Assembly (NCBI RefSeq): GCF_028882275.1
Contig: NZ_JARBUT010000023.1
Coordinates: 1-64,000 of the forward strand
Reading direction: 5' to 3'
DNA: 64,000 bases
Source: Nocardiopsis sp. N85
Lineage (GTDB): Bacteria > Actinomycetota > Actinomycetes > Streptosporangiales > Streptosporangiaceae
Below the pieces are notes generated by a model, which saw only the letters and a program-made list of their open reading frames with translations, searched no databases and had not been told where the DNA came from. How positions within the stretch are numbered: the first letter of the stretch is position 1; every line of letters begins with the position of its first letter. Shown piece by piece: positions 9,018 through 17,150 of this stretch. The position numbers were made by a program, and so were the translations under genes.

Positions 9018-9175
9018 GGGGTAGGGGTATGCGGGGTCGTTCCCCGCCGGTCCCGCACCGCCTCGCTCCGTCGTGCCGCTCCGTTCGGGAAGATCCGCTC
9101 GGCGTTCCCGCAGGTGACGGCCGGGATCCGGGCAGCGATCACCGTCCCCCTTACCTGCGGGGTAATCGACGTCCT
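9018..9175. promoter_or_regulatory. Possible copper-repressor (CsoR-like) sites
   Basis: Two candidate sites lie in the divergent region. On the minus strand ATACCCCTACCCC (9018-9030) lies just upstream of the DUF6153 gene. TTACC-N5-GGTAA is an inverted repeat at 9161-9175 before the plus-strand membrane gene. CsoR operators are GGGGTA-type inverted repeats, so the likeness is partial. It fits the metal-linked DUF305/DUF6153 pair but is weak evidence alone. Confidence 0.3.
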
Positions 9176-9231
9176 TCCCTCCGCCCGGGATGCTCGGTGA
9201 TGTCAACGACACCACCCGGAAGGGAACCATC

Positions 9232-9645
9232 ATGACCTCCCGTACCGCCTCCGCCGGCATCGACGCCGTCCGCCCGCTCCGTCTCGTGCTGGGCGTCGAC
9301 GCCGCCGCCTGCCTCGCCTCCGGGGTACTGCTCACCGCCGCCTCCCCGTGGCTGACCGGCCTCCTGGGCCTCCCCCTCGCCCTGTCGGTCCCGGCCGGGA
9401 TCTTCCTGCTGGTCTTCGGCGCCCGGCTCGCCCTGATGGCCGGCGGTCGGGGCCCGACCCGACCGGGCGTGCGGACCGTCATCGCGGTCAACGCCGTGTG
9501 GGTCGTGGCGAGCCTGGCCCTGGCGGCGGGTCTCCTCATCGACCCCACCGGACTCGGCGTGGCCTTCCTCGTCGTCCAGGCGGTCGCCGTCGCCGTGCTG
9601 ACCGCCCTGGAGGCCGTGGCCCTGCGCCGGGCCGACCTGTCCTGA
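9232..9645 (+). CDS. Four-helix integral membrane protein, unknown function
   Basis: 137 aa. Four hydrophobic segments (about residues 17-38, 42-63, 78-98 and 104-125) are joined by short loops, with little else. A ribosome binding site (GGAAGGGAACC) precedes the ATG at 9232. It resembles small actinobacterial four-helix membrane proteins with no assigned role. It is divergent from the DUF6153/DUF305 unit and directly upstream of a broken antiporter gene on the other strand. Confidence 0.7.
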   Translation: MTSRTASAGIDAVRPLRLVLGVDAAACLASGVLLTAASPWLTGLLGLPLALSVPAGIFLLVFGARLALMAGGRGPTRPGVRTVIAVNAVWVVASLALAAGLLIDPTGLGVAFLVVQAVAVAVLTALEAVALRRADLS

Positions 9646-9654
9646 GCCCCCGTG

Positions 9655-10006
9655 ACGATCCGGGAGCCCGGCGGGATCCCGGTCACGACCGGGACGGTCG
9701 GGGCCACCCGGGCGGTCCCCCCGCCCAGGACGAAGCGTTCGATCCGGGCGAGGCGATCGACGGAGAACTCCACACCGATGGTGAAGAGCAGCAGCATCAC
9801 CCCGATGTCGGCGGCGTTGCGGGCGACCTCCTCGTCGGCGACGAATCCGAGCCGGTGGGGCCGATCACCACACCGGCGAGGAGGAAGCCCACGATCGGGA
9901 CCACCCTCAGCCGGACGAACAGCGCACCGATCAGGCCGGCGGCCACGAGCAGGGCCATGACCGGGCCGAGGTAGGCCGGGGTGTCCCCCGCTGCGAGGAT
10001 CATCAT
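9655..10006 (-). pseudogene. Kef-type (CPA2) cation/proton antiporter fragment
   Basis: The first about 50 residues (YLGPVMALLVAAGLIGALF, then VVPIVGFLLAGVVIGP) are the start of a monovalent cation:proton antiporter. At about 9860 the frame shifts, and the next frame carries the following family segment (LGFVADEEVARNAADIGVML, then LLFTIGVEFSVDRL). The likeness stops after about 110 residues, near 9655, whereas intact proteins have 380 or more. Both a frameshift and a loss of the 3' three-quarters are visible. Confidence 0.8.
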
Positions 10007-10239
10007 GGAACTCCCTTGCCTTGACCCGGCACCGCGAGGAGACGGCCGGCGCGGGGGCGGCCGCGCGCGGGTCGAACAGGGGGACAGGGTGCCGGGGCCG
10101 TCGGCGCGGGTGACCAGTGGCTCCCCGACCCCACCGGCGCGGGGCGGTGCCGATCGCCCGAGCGGCCCCGCCCACGACCAGCGGCCGTCGCACGACCTCC
10201 CCGCGACGATCCGGGGGCGACGACACGAAAGGACATGGC

Positions 10240-11034
10240 GTGATCGAGGTGGCCGAGACCGCGCCGGTCGGCGCGCTCCTGAGGGAGTGGCGCAACCGGC
10301 GCCGACTGAGTCAGCTGGAACTGTCCCTGCGGGCCGAGGTGTCCGCCCGTCACCTCAGTTTCGTCGAGACCGGTCGTTCCCGACCCGGACGCGAGATGAT
10401 CCTGCGGCTGGGGGAGTGCCTGGACGTTCCCCTGCGCGAACGCAATCGGCTGCTGCTCGCGGCCGGATACGCCCCCGCCTACGCCGAACGCACCCTCGAC
10501 GACGCCGACATGGGCCCGGTGCGCGAGGTGGTGCGTCGTCTGCTCGCCGGACACGACCCTTACCCGGCGGTGGTCATCGACCGTGACTGGACCCTCGTCG
10601 ACGCCAACGCCGGTGCCGCCCTCCTGCTCGAAGGCGTCGCCCCCGACCTGTTGGCCCCTCCCGTGAACGTGCTGCGGGTGGGCCTGCACCCGCGCGGTAT
10701 GGCGCCCGCCATCGCCAACCTGGGGCAGTGGCGGGCCCACCTGCTGCACCGGCTGCGCCTCCAGGTCGACTGGACCGGCGACGCCGACCTGGCCGCCCTG
10801 TACCGGGAACTGGTCGGCTACCCGGGCGGTGACCCCGGGGAACCGTCCGGGACCCCGCCCATCGCGGTGCCCCTGCGCCTGCACCGGGACGGGACGGAGC
10901 TGTCGTTCCTGTCCACCGTGGCGACCTTCGGGACCCCCCTGGACGTGACCGTCTCCGAGCTGGCCATCGAATCCTTCTTCCCCGCCGACGCCGCCACCGC
11001 CCGCCTGCTGGGCGCCGGACGCCCGGCGGAATGA
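10240..11034 (+). CDS. XRE-family regulator with MmyB-like ligand-binding domain
   Basis: 264 aa. Residues 10-70 are a helix-turn-helix (LREWRNRRRLSQLELSLRAE, then SARHLSFVETGRSRP). Residues about 100-260 match the MmyB-like PAS-type ligand-binding domain (PYPAVVIDRDWTLVDANAG) found in regulators near short-chain dehydrogenases. The GTG start at 10240 follows GAAAGGA. An ATG five bases earlier is out of frame and stops at once. Such proteins often repress a neighbouring oxidoreductase gene. Here the neighbours are the antiporter remnant and a TetR gene, so the target may be lost. Confidence 0.85.
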   Translation: MIEVAETAPVGALLREWRNRRRLSQLELSLRAEVSARHLSFVETGRSRPGREMILRLGECLDVPLRERNRLLLAAGYAPAYAERTLDDADMGPVREVVRRLLAGHDPYPAVVIDRDWTLVDANAGAALLLEGVAPDLLAPPVNVLRVGLHPRGMAPAIANLGQWRAHLLHRLRLQVDWTGDADLAALYRELVGYPGGDPGEPSGTPPIAVPLRLHRDGTELSFLSTVATFGTPLDVTVSELAIESFFPADAATARLLGAGRPAE

Positions 11035-11107
11035 CCCGCAGGGACACGGTCGCGGAAGGTCCGCACCGTTCCCGGGGGTGAGCGGGCGAGGGCCGCCCGG
11101 GTCGGGT

Positions 11108-11686
11108 TCACCCCCCTTCGGGGGTGGGGGGAAGCCAACGGGGCAGCAGCCCCAGCGCCCGCTCCACCGCCGCGCGGGCGTGGTCCCGGTCGGGCTCGGT
11201 CACCGCCACCCCGTACACCATCCGCACGGCGGTCAGCACGTCACGCGGGTCGGCGGTGGCCGGCGCCGACCCCGTCTCCCGGGCGCGCCGCAGCGGCTCC
11301 TCCAGCAGTGCGGCCAAACGGCGGGGGCCGTCGTAGTCGGGCAGGGCGCGTCGGGCGTCCACCACCATCTCCACGAACGCCGCCTCGGCCACCGTCATCT
11401 CCACCAGCCGGTGCCACAGCCGACCGAAGCCCTCCGGTCCGGAGTCGGCGGCGAGCGCCTCCAGTTCGGCGAAGTTCTCCTCGAACACCGCGAACGCCAG
11501 GTCCAGTCGGGTGGGGAAGTGACGGTAGAGCACCCCTTGGCCGACCCCGGCCGCCCGCGCGATCGCGTTCAGCGGCACGTGGTAGCCCTGATCGGCGAAC
11601 AGCGAACGGGCCGCGGCCAGGACGGCGGCCCGATTGTCGGAGGCCGCGGCCGGGCCCCTGTTGTGCCTGGTGCGAGAAGAGGGCAT
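11108..11686 (-). CDS. TetR-family repressor
   Basis: 192 aa. The N-terminal helix-turn-helix reads from NRAAVLAAARSLFADQGYHV through NAIARAAGVGQGVLYRHFP. The C-terminal about 130 residues are the variable ligand-binding part. The ATG at 11686 has no Shine-Dalgarno, but TATGCT lies 6 bases upstream, so the mRNA is probably leaderless. It is divergent from the KstD-like gene with an operator palindrome between, so it likely represses both itself and the flavoprotein. Its ligand may be the flavoprotein's substrate. Confidence 0.85.
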   Translation of the reverse strand: MPSSRTRHNRGPAAASDNRAAVLAAARSLFADQGYHVPLNAIARAAGVGQGVLYRHFPTRLDLAFAVFEENFAELEALAADSGPEGFGRLWHRLVEMTVAEAAFVEMVVDARRALPDYDGPRRLAALLEEPLRRARETGSAPATADPRDVLTAVRMVYGVAVTEPDRDHARAAVERALGLLPRWLPPTPEGG

Positions 11687-11692
11687 GCTGAC

Positions 11693-11719
11693 AGCATAGA
11701 ACCGGACAATCGTGTCCGG
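11693..11719. promoter_or_regulatory. TetR operator overlapping the tetR promoter
   Basis: A perfect inverted repeat CCGGACA-N4-TGTCCGG spans 11702-11719. On the minus strand it sits directly upstream of TATGCT (11693-11698), the likely -10 of the leaderless tetR transcript, where a repressor would block RNA polymerase. The plus-strand flavoprotein gene starts 20 bases beyond it. Confidence 0.65.
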
Positions 11720-11738
11720 ATAGGTGAGGTGGTGGGCC

Positions 11739-13370
11739 ATGTCCGAGTCCGAGCACATCTACGACGTCATCGTGGTCGGCAGCGGCGGAGCCGGATTCGC
11801 CACGGCGTTGGGCGCAGCCGACGCCGGACTGGATGTCCTGCTGCTGGAGGGCACCGACCGGTGGGGCGGCAGCACCGCCATGTCCGGCGGTGGGCTGTGG
11901 CTGCCCGACAACCCGCTCATGCGCCGCGACGGGGTCGCCGACTCCCGGGAGGAGGCCCTGGCCTACCTGGAGGCCACCGTCGGCGACCAGGGGCCCGCCA
12001 CCTCCCGCGCCCGCAAGGAGGCCTTCGTCGACGGGGTCGCCGACCTGGTCGACACCGCCCGGCGGCACGGAGTGGTCTTCACCCGTGCCCCCGACTACCC
12101 CGACTACTACCCCGAGCGCACCGGCGGCAAGATCGGCCGCGCGGTGGAGGTCGACCCCGTCGACACCCGGGCGGCCGGCCCCTGGTGGCCCACCCTGCGC
12201 ACCCCCGCCGCCATGCCCGTCAAGACCGATGACGTCTGGCTGCTGCAACGCGCCTGGTCCACCCCGGCCGGGTTCGTCCGGGGCGCGGAGGTCGTCCGAC
12301 GCGTCGCCCTCTCCACCCTGCGCGGCCGCCGCCTCGCCGGTATCGGCGCCGGCCTGGCGGTCTCCCTCCTGCGCGCCGTCGTCGGCCGCCTCAAGGTCCC
12401 CCTGTGGCTGGAGTCCCCGCTGGAGTCCCTCGTCGTCGAGAACGGCCGCGTCGTGGGCGTGCGCACCGTCCGCGAGGGTCGCCCCGTGGAGGTGCGCGCC
12501 CGGCGGGGCGTCATGCTCGCCGCCGGCGGCTTCGACCACAACACCGCCTGGCGCCGGAAGTACCACGGCATCGACGGCGACCCCTCCGGCAACCCCGGCG
12601 ACCTGGGCGGACCCATCGAACTCGCCCACGAGGCCGGCGCCGCCCTGGACCTCATGGACGACGCCTGGTGGGGCGCGTCCATCGCCGCCGCACCCGGCCA
12701 CGAACCCGCCTTCATCGTGGGCGAACGCGCCCTGCCCTACTCGATCATGGTCGACGCCCGGGGCGAGCGCTTCGCGAACGAGGCCGAGTCCTACGTCGAC
12801 CTCGGCCACCACATGCTCGAACACGACCGCGGCGGCGCCTTCTGGCTCATCGGGGACGCTCGCCACGCCCGCCGCTACCTGCGCACCTTCGCCCTGGACC
12901 CGCGCAAGAACAAGGCCATGGCCGACGCCGGCATCCTCGTCAAGGCGTCCGACCTCGCCGGCCTGGCCCACCGCATCGACGTGGACCCCGACCGATTGCG
13001 CGCCACCGTCGACCGGTTCAACGGGTTCGCCCGCGCCGGGATCGACGCCGACTTCCACCGCGGCGACTCCGCCTACGACCGCTACTACGGGGACCCGACG
13101 GTGCGCCCCAACCCGTGCCTGGGTCCGTTGGAGAAGGGACCCTTCACCGCCTTCCGCGTCGTCGTCGGCGACCTGGGCACCAAGGGCGGGGTCCTCACCG
13201 ACGCCGACGCCCGCGCCCTGCGCGAGGACGGTTCGGTGATCGAGGGCCTGTACGCCGCCGGCAACACCTCCGCGTCCGTCATGGGCCGCACCTACCCGGG
13301 CCCGGGTTCCACCATCGGCCCGGCCGCCGTGTTCGGTGTGCGCGGCGCCCGGCACATGGCCGCGGGGTGA
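11739..13370 (+). CDS. FAD-dependent dehydrogenase, 3-ketosteroid delta1-dehydrogenase (KstD) family
   Basis: 543 aa. An N-terminal FAD Rossmann motif (VVGSGGAGFATALGAADAG) is followed by GGSTAMSGGGLWLP. It has the family's active-site features: YPDYYPE around residue 120 and, near the C-terminus, MGRTYPGPGSTIGPA, where the conserved Tyr acts in KstD. These enzymes remove hydrogens from the A ring of 3-ketosteroids, but relatives act on other ketones, so the substrate is open. The ATG at 11739 is preceded by GGTGAGG. No other steroid genes are nearby, which argues against a full steroid pathway. It is divergent from the TetR gene that probably controls it. Confidence 0.82.
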   Translation: MSESEHIYDVIVVGSGGAGFATALGAADAGLDVLLLEGTDRWGGSTAMSGGGLWLPDNPLMRRDGVADSREEALAYLEATVGDQGPATSRARKEAFVDGVADLVDTARRHGVVFTRAPDYPDYYPERTGGKIGRAVEVDPVDTRAAGPWWPTLRTPAAMPVKTDDVWLLQRAWSTPAGFVRGAEVVRRVALSTLRGRRLAGIGAGLAVSLLRAVVGRLKVPLWLESPLESLVVENGRVVGVRTVREGRPVEVRARRGVMLAAGGFDHNTAWRRKYHGIDGDPSGNPGDLGGPIELAHEAGAALDLMDDAWWGASIAAAPGHEPAFIVGERALPYSIMVDARGERFANEAESYVDLGHHMLEHDRGGAFWLIGDARHARRYLRTFALDPRKNKAMADAGILVKASDLAGLAHRIDVDPDRLRATVDRFNGFARAGIDADFHRGDSAYDRYYGDPTVRPNPCLGPLEKGPFTAFRVVVGDLGTKGGVLTDADARALREDGSVIEGLYAAGNTSASVMGRTYPGPGSTIGPAAVFGVRGARHMAAG

Positions 13371-13494
13371 CCAAGGGAGGTCACGGATCGGGGCAAGACA
13401 CCGTAGTCCCGACCATGCCCGCCCTCACCGTGGGAACCACTCCGGGTGCGGCCGTGCGGTCGCGCCCGGAGGCACCTGACACGGCGGGGGACGG

Positions 13495-14544
13495 ATGAAG
13501 GCATTGACGGTGGCACCGATGCGGATCGGCTCGGTGCGGGTGGAGGAGATCGACCCGCCCGTCCCCGGTGAGAACGAACTCCTCGTCGACGGGGTGGCGC
13601 TGGGCGTCTGCGGCACCGACCGCGAGATCGTCGACGGCGAGTACGGCGCGGCCCCGCCCGGACACGATCGTCTCGTCCTGGGTCACGAATCCCTGGGTCG
13701 GGTCCGACAGGCCCCGCCCGGCAGCGGTTTCTCACCCGGCGACCTGGTGGTGGGCATCGTGCGTCGCCCCGATCCCTCGCCCTGCGGGCCGTGCGGCCAC
13801 GGAGAGTTCGACATGTGCCGCAACGGGGGGTTCACCGAACGCGGTATCAAGGAACTGCACGGCTACGGCGCGGAGCAGTGGACGGTGGAGCCCGGCTACG
13901 CGGTGCGGCTGGACCCCGCGCTGGAGCGCGTGGGCGTCCTCATGGAACCGACCACCATCGTCGCCAAGGCCTGGGAGCAGATCGAGCGCATCGGCCGGCG
14001 CGCCTGGTTCGAACCGCGTACCGTCCTGGTCACCGGGGCCGGCCCGATCGGTCTGCTCGCCGCCCTCCTGGGGGTCCGGCGCGGACTGGACGTGTACGTC
14101 CTGGACCGGGTCGACACGGGGCCCAAACCCGGCCTCGTGACCGCGCTGGGCGCCACCTACCACACCGGTTCGGTCGCGGACCTCGCCCGTGAGGTGCCCC
14201 TGGACATCATCGTCGAGACCACCGGCGCGAGCGACGTCATCCTCGACGCGATGGTCCACAACGCCGCCGTCGGCATCGTCTGCTTCGTCGGCCTGGGCGG
14301 CGGCAACGGCCGGGTGGAGCTGGACGCCGACGTCATGGGCCGACGCCTGGTCCTGGAGAACGACGTGCTGTTCGGTTCGGTCAACGCCAACCGTCGCCAC
14401 TACGAGCAGGCGGCCCTGGCCCTGAGCGGGACGGATCCGTCCTGGCTGGAACGCGTGATCACCCGCCGGGTGCCGTTGGCGGACGCCGCCGGGGTGTTCA
14501 CCGCTCCCGCCGTCGAGGAGGTGAAGGTGGTCATCGACCTGTGA
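13495..14544 (+). CDS. gdh: Glucose 1-dehydrogenase-like zinc alcohol dehydrogenase
   Basis: 349 aa medium-chain dehydrogenase. Catalytic zinc ligands are Cys in GVCGTD and His in LGHESLG. A structural cluster PCGPCGHGEFDMC and the Rossmann motif TGAGPIGLLA follow. The pattern (MEPTTIVAKAWEQIE, VLENDVLFGSVNANRRHY) is typical of the archaeal-type glucose/galactose 1-dehydrogenases that oxidise D-glucose to gluconolactone with NAD(P)+. It acts in the cytosol. It follows the KstD-like gene after 124 bases and may be separately transcribed. It ends at a hairpin terminator. The sugar preference cannot be read from sequence. Confidence 0.85.
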   Translation: MKALTVAPMRIGSVRVEEIDPPVPGENELLVDGVALGVCGTDREIVDGEYGAAPPGHDRLVLGHESLGRVRQAPPGSGFSPGDLVVGIVRRPDPSPCGPCGHGEFDMCRNGGFTERGIKELHGYGAEQWTVEPGYAVRLDPALERVGVLMEPTTIVAKAWEQIERIGRRAWFEPRTVLVTGAGPIGLLAALLGVRRGLDVYVLDRVDTGPKPGLVTALGATYHTGSVADLAREVPLDIIVETTGASDVILDAMVHNAAVGIVCFVGLGGGNGRVELDADVMGRRLVLENDVLFGSVNANRRHYEQAALALSGTDPSWLERVITRRVPLADAAGVFTAPAVEEVKVVIDL

Positions 14545-14555
14545 GACCGACGTGT

Positions 14556-14581
14556 CGAGGGCCCCGGGCGAGGGGCCCTCG
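14556..14581 (+). terminator. Hairpin after glucose dehydrogenase gene
   Basis: A perfect 10-bp stem (14556-14565 with 14572-14581) with a 6-nt loop begins 11 bases after the stop codon. There is no U tract, as is common in actinobacteria. Confidence 0.6.
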
Positions 14582-14671
14582 GCCCCACCCGGAGGGGACC
14601 TTCGCGGTGTTTTCCCTCCTGGTGCGCGGGCAGTCATCCCTTGTGAACACCGAGACGCGAGGAGTCCGTAG

Positions 14672-15610
14672 ATGATCCCCGATGACCCCCGATCCCCGAA
14701 GATCGTGCTGGGCGTGGACGGATCCGAACCGGCCCGCCCGGCCCTGGAATGGGCGGCCGCCGAGGTCCGACGGACGCAACGCCCGCTGGACATCGTGTTC
14801 GCCCTGCCGATGCCCTTGCTGGTGATGTCGGAGGGGCCGACCCGTCCGTCGGCCACCGAGCAGCTGCGCTCGCACGGCGAGGAGGTCTTGGCCCAGGCCG
14901 CCGCCCGGGTACGGGACCTTGCCCCCGACGCGCGGGTGCGCACCTTCCTGGAGATGGACGACCCGGCCTCGGCGCTGCTGGAGCGGTCCGGTCACGAGGA
15001 CCTGCTGGTGGTGGGTTCGCGCGGACTGGGCGCGCTGCGGGTCGCGGTGACGGGTTCCACGGCGGTGCGTCTGGCCGCCCGGGCGCACTGCCCGGTCGTG
15101 GTCGTCCCGGCGGAGTGGTCCCGCACCGACCGCCCCGGTCGGATCGTGGTCGGTGTGGACGGCTCGGAGGTCTCCCGGCCGGCCCTGCGGTTCGCCTTCG
15201 GGCGGGCCCGTGAGGACGGGGTCCCGCTCGTGGTGGTGCACAGCTGGGAGATGGTCACGCCCTTCGCGCCCGAGGCGATGATCGCCTCCGGATGGACCCC
15301 GCCCGAGGAGATGCTGGAGGAGCGTTCGGCCGAGATGATCTCCACGATGTTCGCCGAACTCGGTGAGGAGACCGAGGGGGTCGACGTCTCGGTGCTGCGC
15401 ACCCGGGTCTCCCCGGTGGAGGCCCTGGCGGCGGAGGGGGAGAAGTCGGACATGGTGGTCGTGGGGTCGCGCGGGCGCGGTGGCATCCGCGGGCTCTTCC
15501 TGGGGTCGGTCAGCCAGGGTGTGCTGCACCGGTCGACCGTCCCGGTGGTGGTGCTCCCGCACCACGCCGAGGACCCTGAGGACACGCCCTGGGCCGGGGG
15601 CGGCCACTGA
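14672..15610 (+). CDS. Universal stress protein with two UspA domains
   Basis: 312 aa, two tandem UspA folds (residues about 10-145 and 155-305). Each ends in an ATP-binding loop: VGSRGLGALRVAVTGSTAV in the first and VGSRGRGGIRGLFLGSVSQG in the second. Tandem proteins of this size are typical of actinomycetes and often belong to hypoxia/dormancy (DevR-type) regulons. AGGAG precedes the ATG. A possible part DevR-like box (GGGGACCTTCG) lies about 70 bases upstream but is weak. The gene is monocistronic, with a strong terminator behind it. Confidence 0.92.
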   Translation: MIPDDPRSPKIVLGVDGSEPARPALEWAAAEVRRTQRPLDIVFALPMPLLVMSEGPTRPSATEQLRSHGEEVLAQAAARVRDLAPDARVRTFLEMDDPASALLERSGHEDLLVVGSRGLGALRVAVTGSTAVRLAARAHCPVVVVPAEWSRTDRPGRIVVGVDGSEVSRPALRFAFGRAREDGVPLVVVHSWEMVTPFAPEAMIASGWTPPEEMLEERSAEMISTMFAELGEETEGVDVSVLRTRVSPVEALAAEGEKSDMVVVGSRGRGGIRGLFLGSVSQGVLHRSTVPVVVLPHHAEDPEDTPWAGGGH

Positions 15611-15619
15611 CCGGTCGGC

Positions 15620-15667
15620 GACCGCGGGCGGCCCGGTGGGGGACATCCCACCGGGCCGCCCGCGGTC
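15620..15667 (+). terminator. Very long perfect hairpin terminator
   Basis: A 21-bp perfect stem (15620-15640 with 15647-15667) with a 6-nt loop lies 10 bases after the universal stress protein stop codon. Confidence 0.8.
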
Positions 15668-15743
15668 TCGTGGGGTTCCCCGGCCGGATCCGGTCACCCG
15701 CGCTCCGTGGCGTGTTCCCCCCGGTCCCGGGCGGCCTGGGGTA

Positions 15744-15856
15744 AAAACGATTCAAGCTCGCTTCGTTCGCCGTGCCATCTCCCTTCAGGTGCGCATCTTG
15801 ACGTCTCTGTGATCCCAGGGATAACCTTCGCACTGAATCGTGTAAAACGATTCAAG
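15744..15856 (+). promoter_or_regulatory. Promoter and LacI-type operators of the rhamnose catabolic operon
   Basis: TTGACG (15798-15803), an 18-base spacer and TAACCT (15822-15827) form a good promoter. An inverted repeat TGAATCG-N7-CGATTCA (15834-15854) lies right at the expected transcription start, where a repressor would act. The 13-mer AAAACGATTCAAG in its right half (15844-15856) occurs again at 15744-15756, exactly 100 bases upstream. This second site could allow looping. Both resemble AAACG-containing LacI sites found before the lacI/ABC locus further along. Confidence 0.7.
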
Positions 15857-15915
15857 TCACTCGCTCCAGGGTCGCCCTGGTCGATGCGAACACCCCTTGC
15901 GAACGGAGACCCGCC

Positions 15916-17097
15916 GTGGCCACATCGTCCTCCGACCGTCGCGCCGGCGCCCTGGAGGTCCTGCGGCGCCAGCACATCGAGCTCCCCTCCTGGGCGTTCG
16001 GCAACTCCGGAACCCGCTTCAAGGTGTTCGCCCAGGCCGGCGTCCCCCGCGACCCCTGGGAGAAGCTCGCCGACGCCGCCCAGGTCCACCGCCTCACCGG
16101 TGTCGCCCCCACGGTCGCCCTCCACATCCCCTGGGACCGGGTCGACGACCACGCCGCCCTGGCCGCCCACGCCACCGACCTCGGCATCTCCGTAGGCGCC
16201 ATCAATTCGAACGTCTTCCAGGACGACGACTACATGCTCGGCAGCGTCACCAACCCCGACCCCGCCGTGCGCCGCAAGGCCGTCGACCACCTCCTGGAGT
16301 GCGTCGACATCATGGACGCCACCGGGTCGCGCGACCTCAAGCTGTGGTTCTCCGACGGCACCAACTACCCCGGCCAGGACGACCTGCGTGCCCGCCAGGA
16401 CCGCCTCGCCGAGGCCCTTTCCGAGGTCTACGACCGGCTCGGCCCCGACCAGCGCATGCTGCTGGAGTACAAGCTCTTCGAGCCCGCCTTCTACGCCACC
16501 GACGTCCCCGACTGGGGCACCGCCTACGCCCACTGCCTCGAACTGGGCGAGAAGGCCGTCGTGTGCGTCGACACCGGCCACCACGCCGCGCACACCAACA
16601 TCGAGTTCATCGTCGCGTTCCTGCTGCGGGCGGGGAGACTCGGCGCCTTCGACTTCAACTCGCGCTTCTACGCCGACGACGACCTCATGGTCGGCTCCGC
16701 CGACCCCTTCCAGCTCTTCCGCGTCATGTACGAGGTCGTGCGCGGCGGCGGCCTGGACGCCGACACGCAGGTCGCGTTCATGCTCGACCAGTGCCACAAC
16801 ATCGAACCCAAGATCGCCGGCCAGATCCGCTCGGTCATGAACGTGCAGGAGGCCACCGCCAAGGCCCTGCTCGTGGACGCCGACGCCCTGGCCGTCGCCC
16901 AGCGCGAGGGCGACGTCCTGGCCGCCAACGCCGTCCTCATGGACGCCTACAACACCGACGTGCGCCCCCTGCTGGCCGACCTGCGCGCCGAGCAGGGCCT
17001 GGACCCCGACCCCATGGCCGCGCACGCCCGCTCCGGCTACATGGACCGCGTGACCGCCGAGCGCAAGGGCGGCACCCAGGCCGGGTGGGGCGCGTGA
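15916..17097 (+). CDS. rhaI: L-rhamnose isomerase (actinobacterial sugar isomerase)
   Basis: 393 aa TIM-barrel of the xylose-isomerase superfamily. It turns L-rhamnose into L-rhamnulose in the cytosol. Marks are LEYKLFEPAFYATDVPDW and the metal-site VCVDTGHHAAHTN, then FDFNSRFYADDD. It is the actinobacterial/Bacillus RhaI type, not the E. coli RhaA type. The GTG at 15916 follows CGGAG. It is first in a three-gene operon: its stop lies just before the aldolase/dehydrogenase start, and rhaB overlaps the latter. Control is by the LacI-type operators 60-170 bases upstream. Confidence 0.9.
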   Translation: MATSSSDRRAGALEVLRRQHIELPSWAFGNSGTRFKVFAQAGVPRDPWEKLADAAQVHRLTGVAPTVALHIPWDRVDDHAALAAHATDLGISVGAINSNVFQDDDYMLGSVTNPDPAVRRKAVDHLLECVDIMDATGSRDLKLWFSDGTNYPGQDDLRARQDRLAEALSEVYDRLGPDQRMLLEYKLFEPAFYATDVPDWGTAYAHCLELGEKAVVCVDTGHHAAHTNIEFIVAFLLRAGRLGAFDFNSRFYADDDLMVGSADPFQLFRVMYEVVRGGGLDADTQVAFMLDQCHNIEPKIAGQIRSVMNVQEATAKALLVDADALAVAQREGDVLAANAVLMDAYNTDVRPLLADLRAEQGLDPDPMAAHARSGYMDRVTAERKGGTQAGWGA

Positions 17098-17150
17098 GCA
17101 CCACCGACCCGCAGTCCCGTCCGCACCGCACCGACCAGCAGGGGGAACCC

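Noticed and set aside
11739..14544. A steroid-degradation cluster
   Set aside because: Only one KstD-like gene; no hsa, kstR or fadE-type genes. The glucose dehydrogenase next to it is unrelated.
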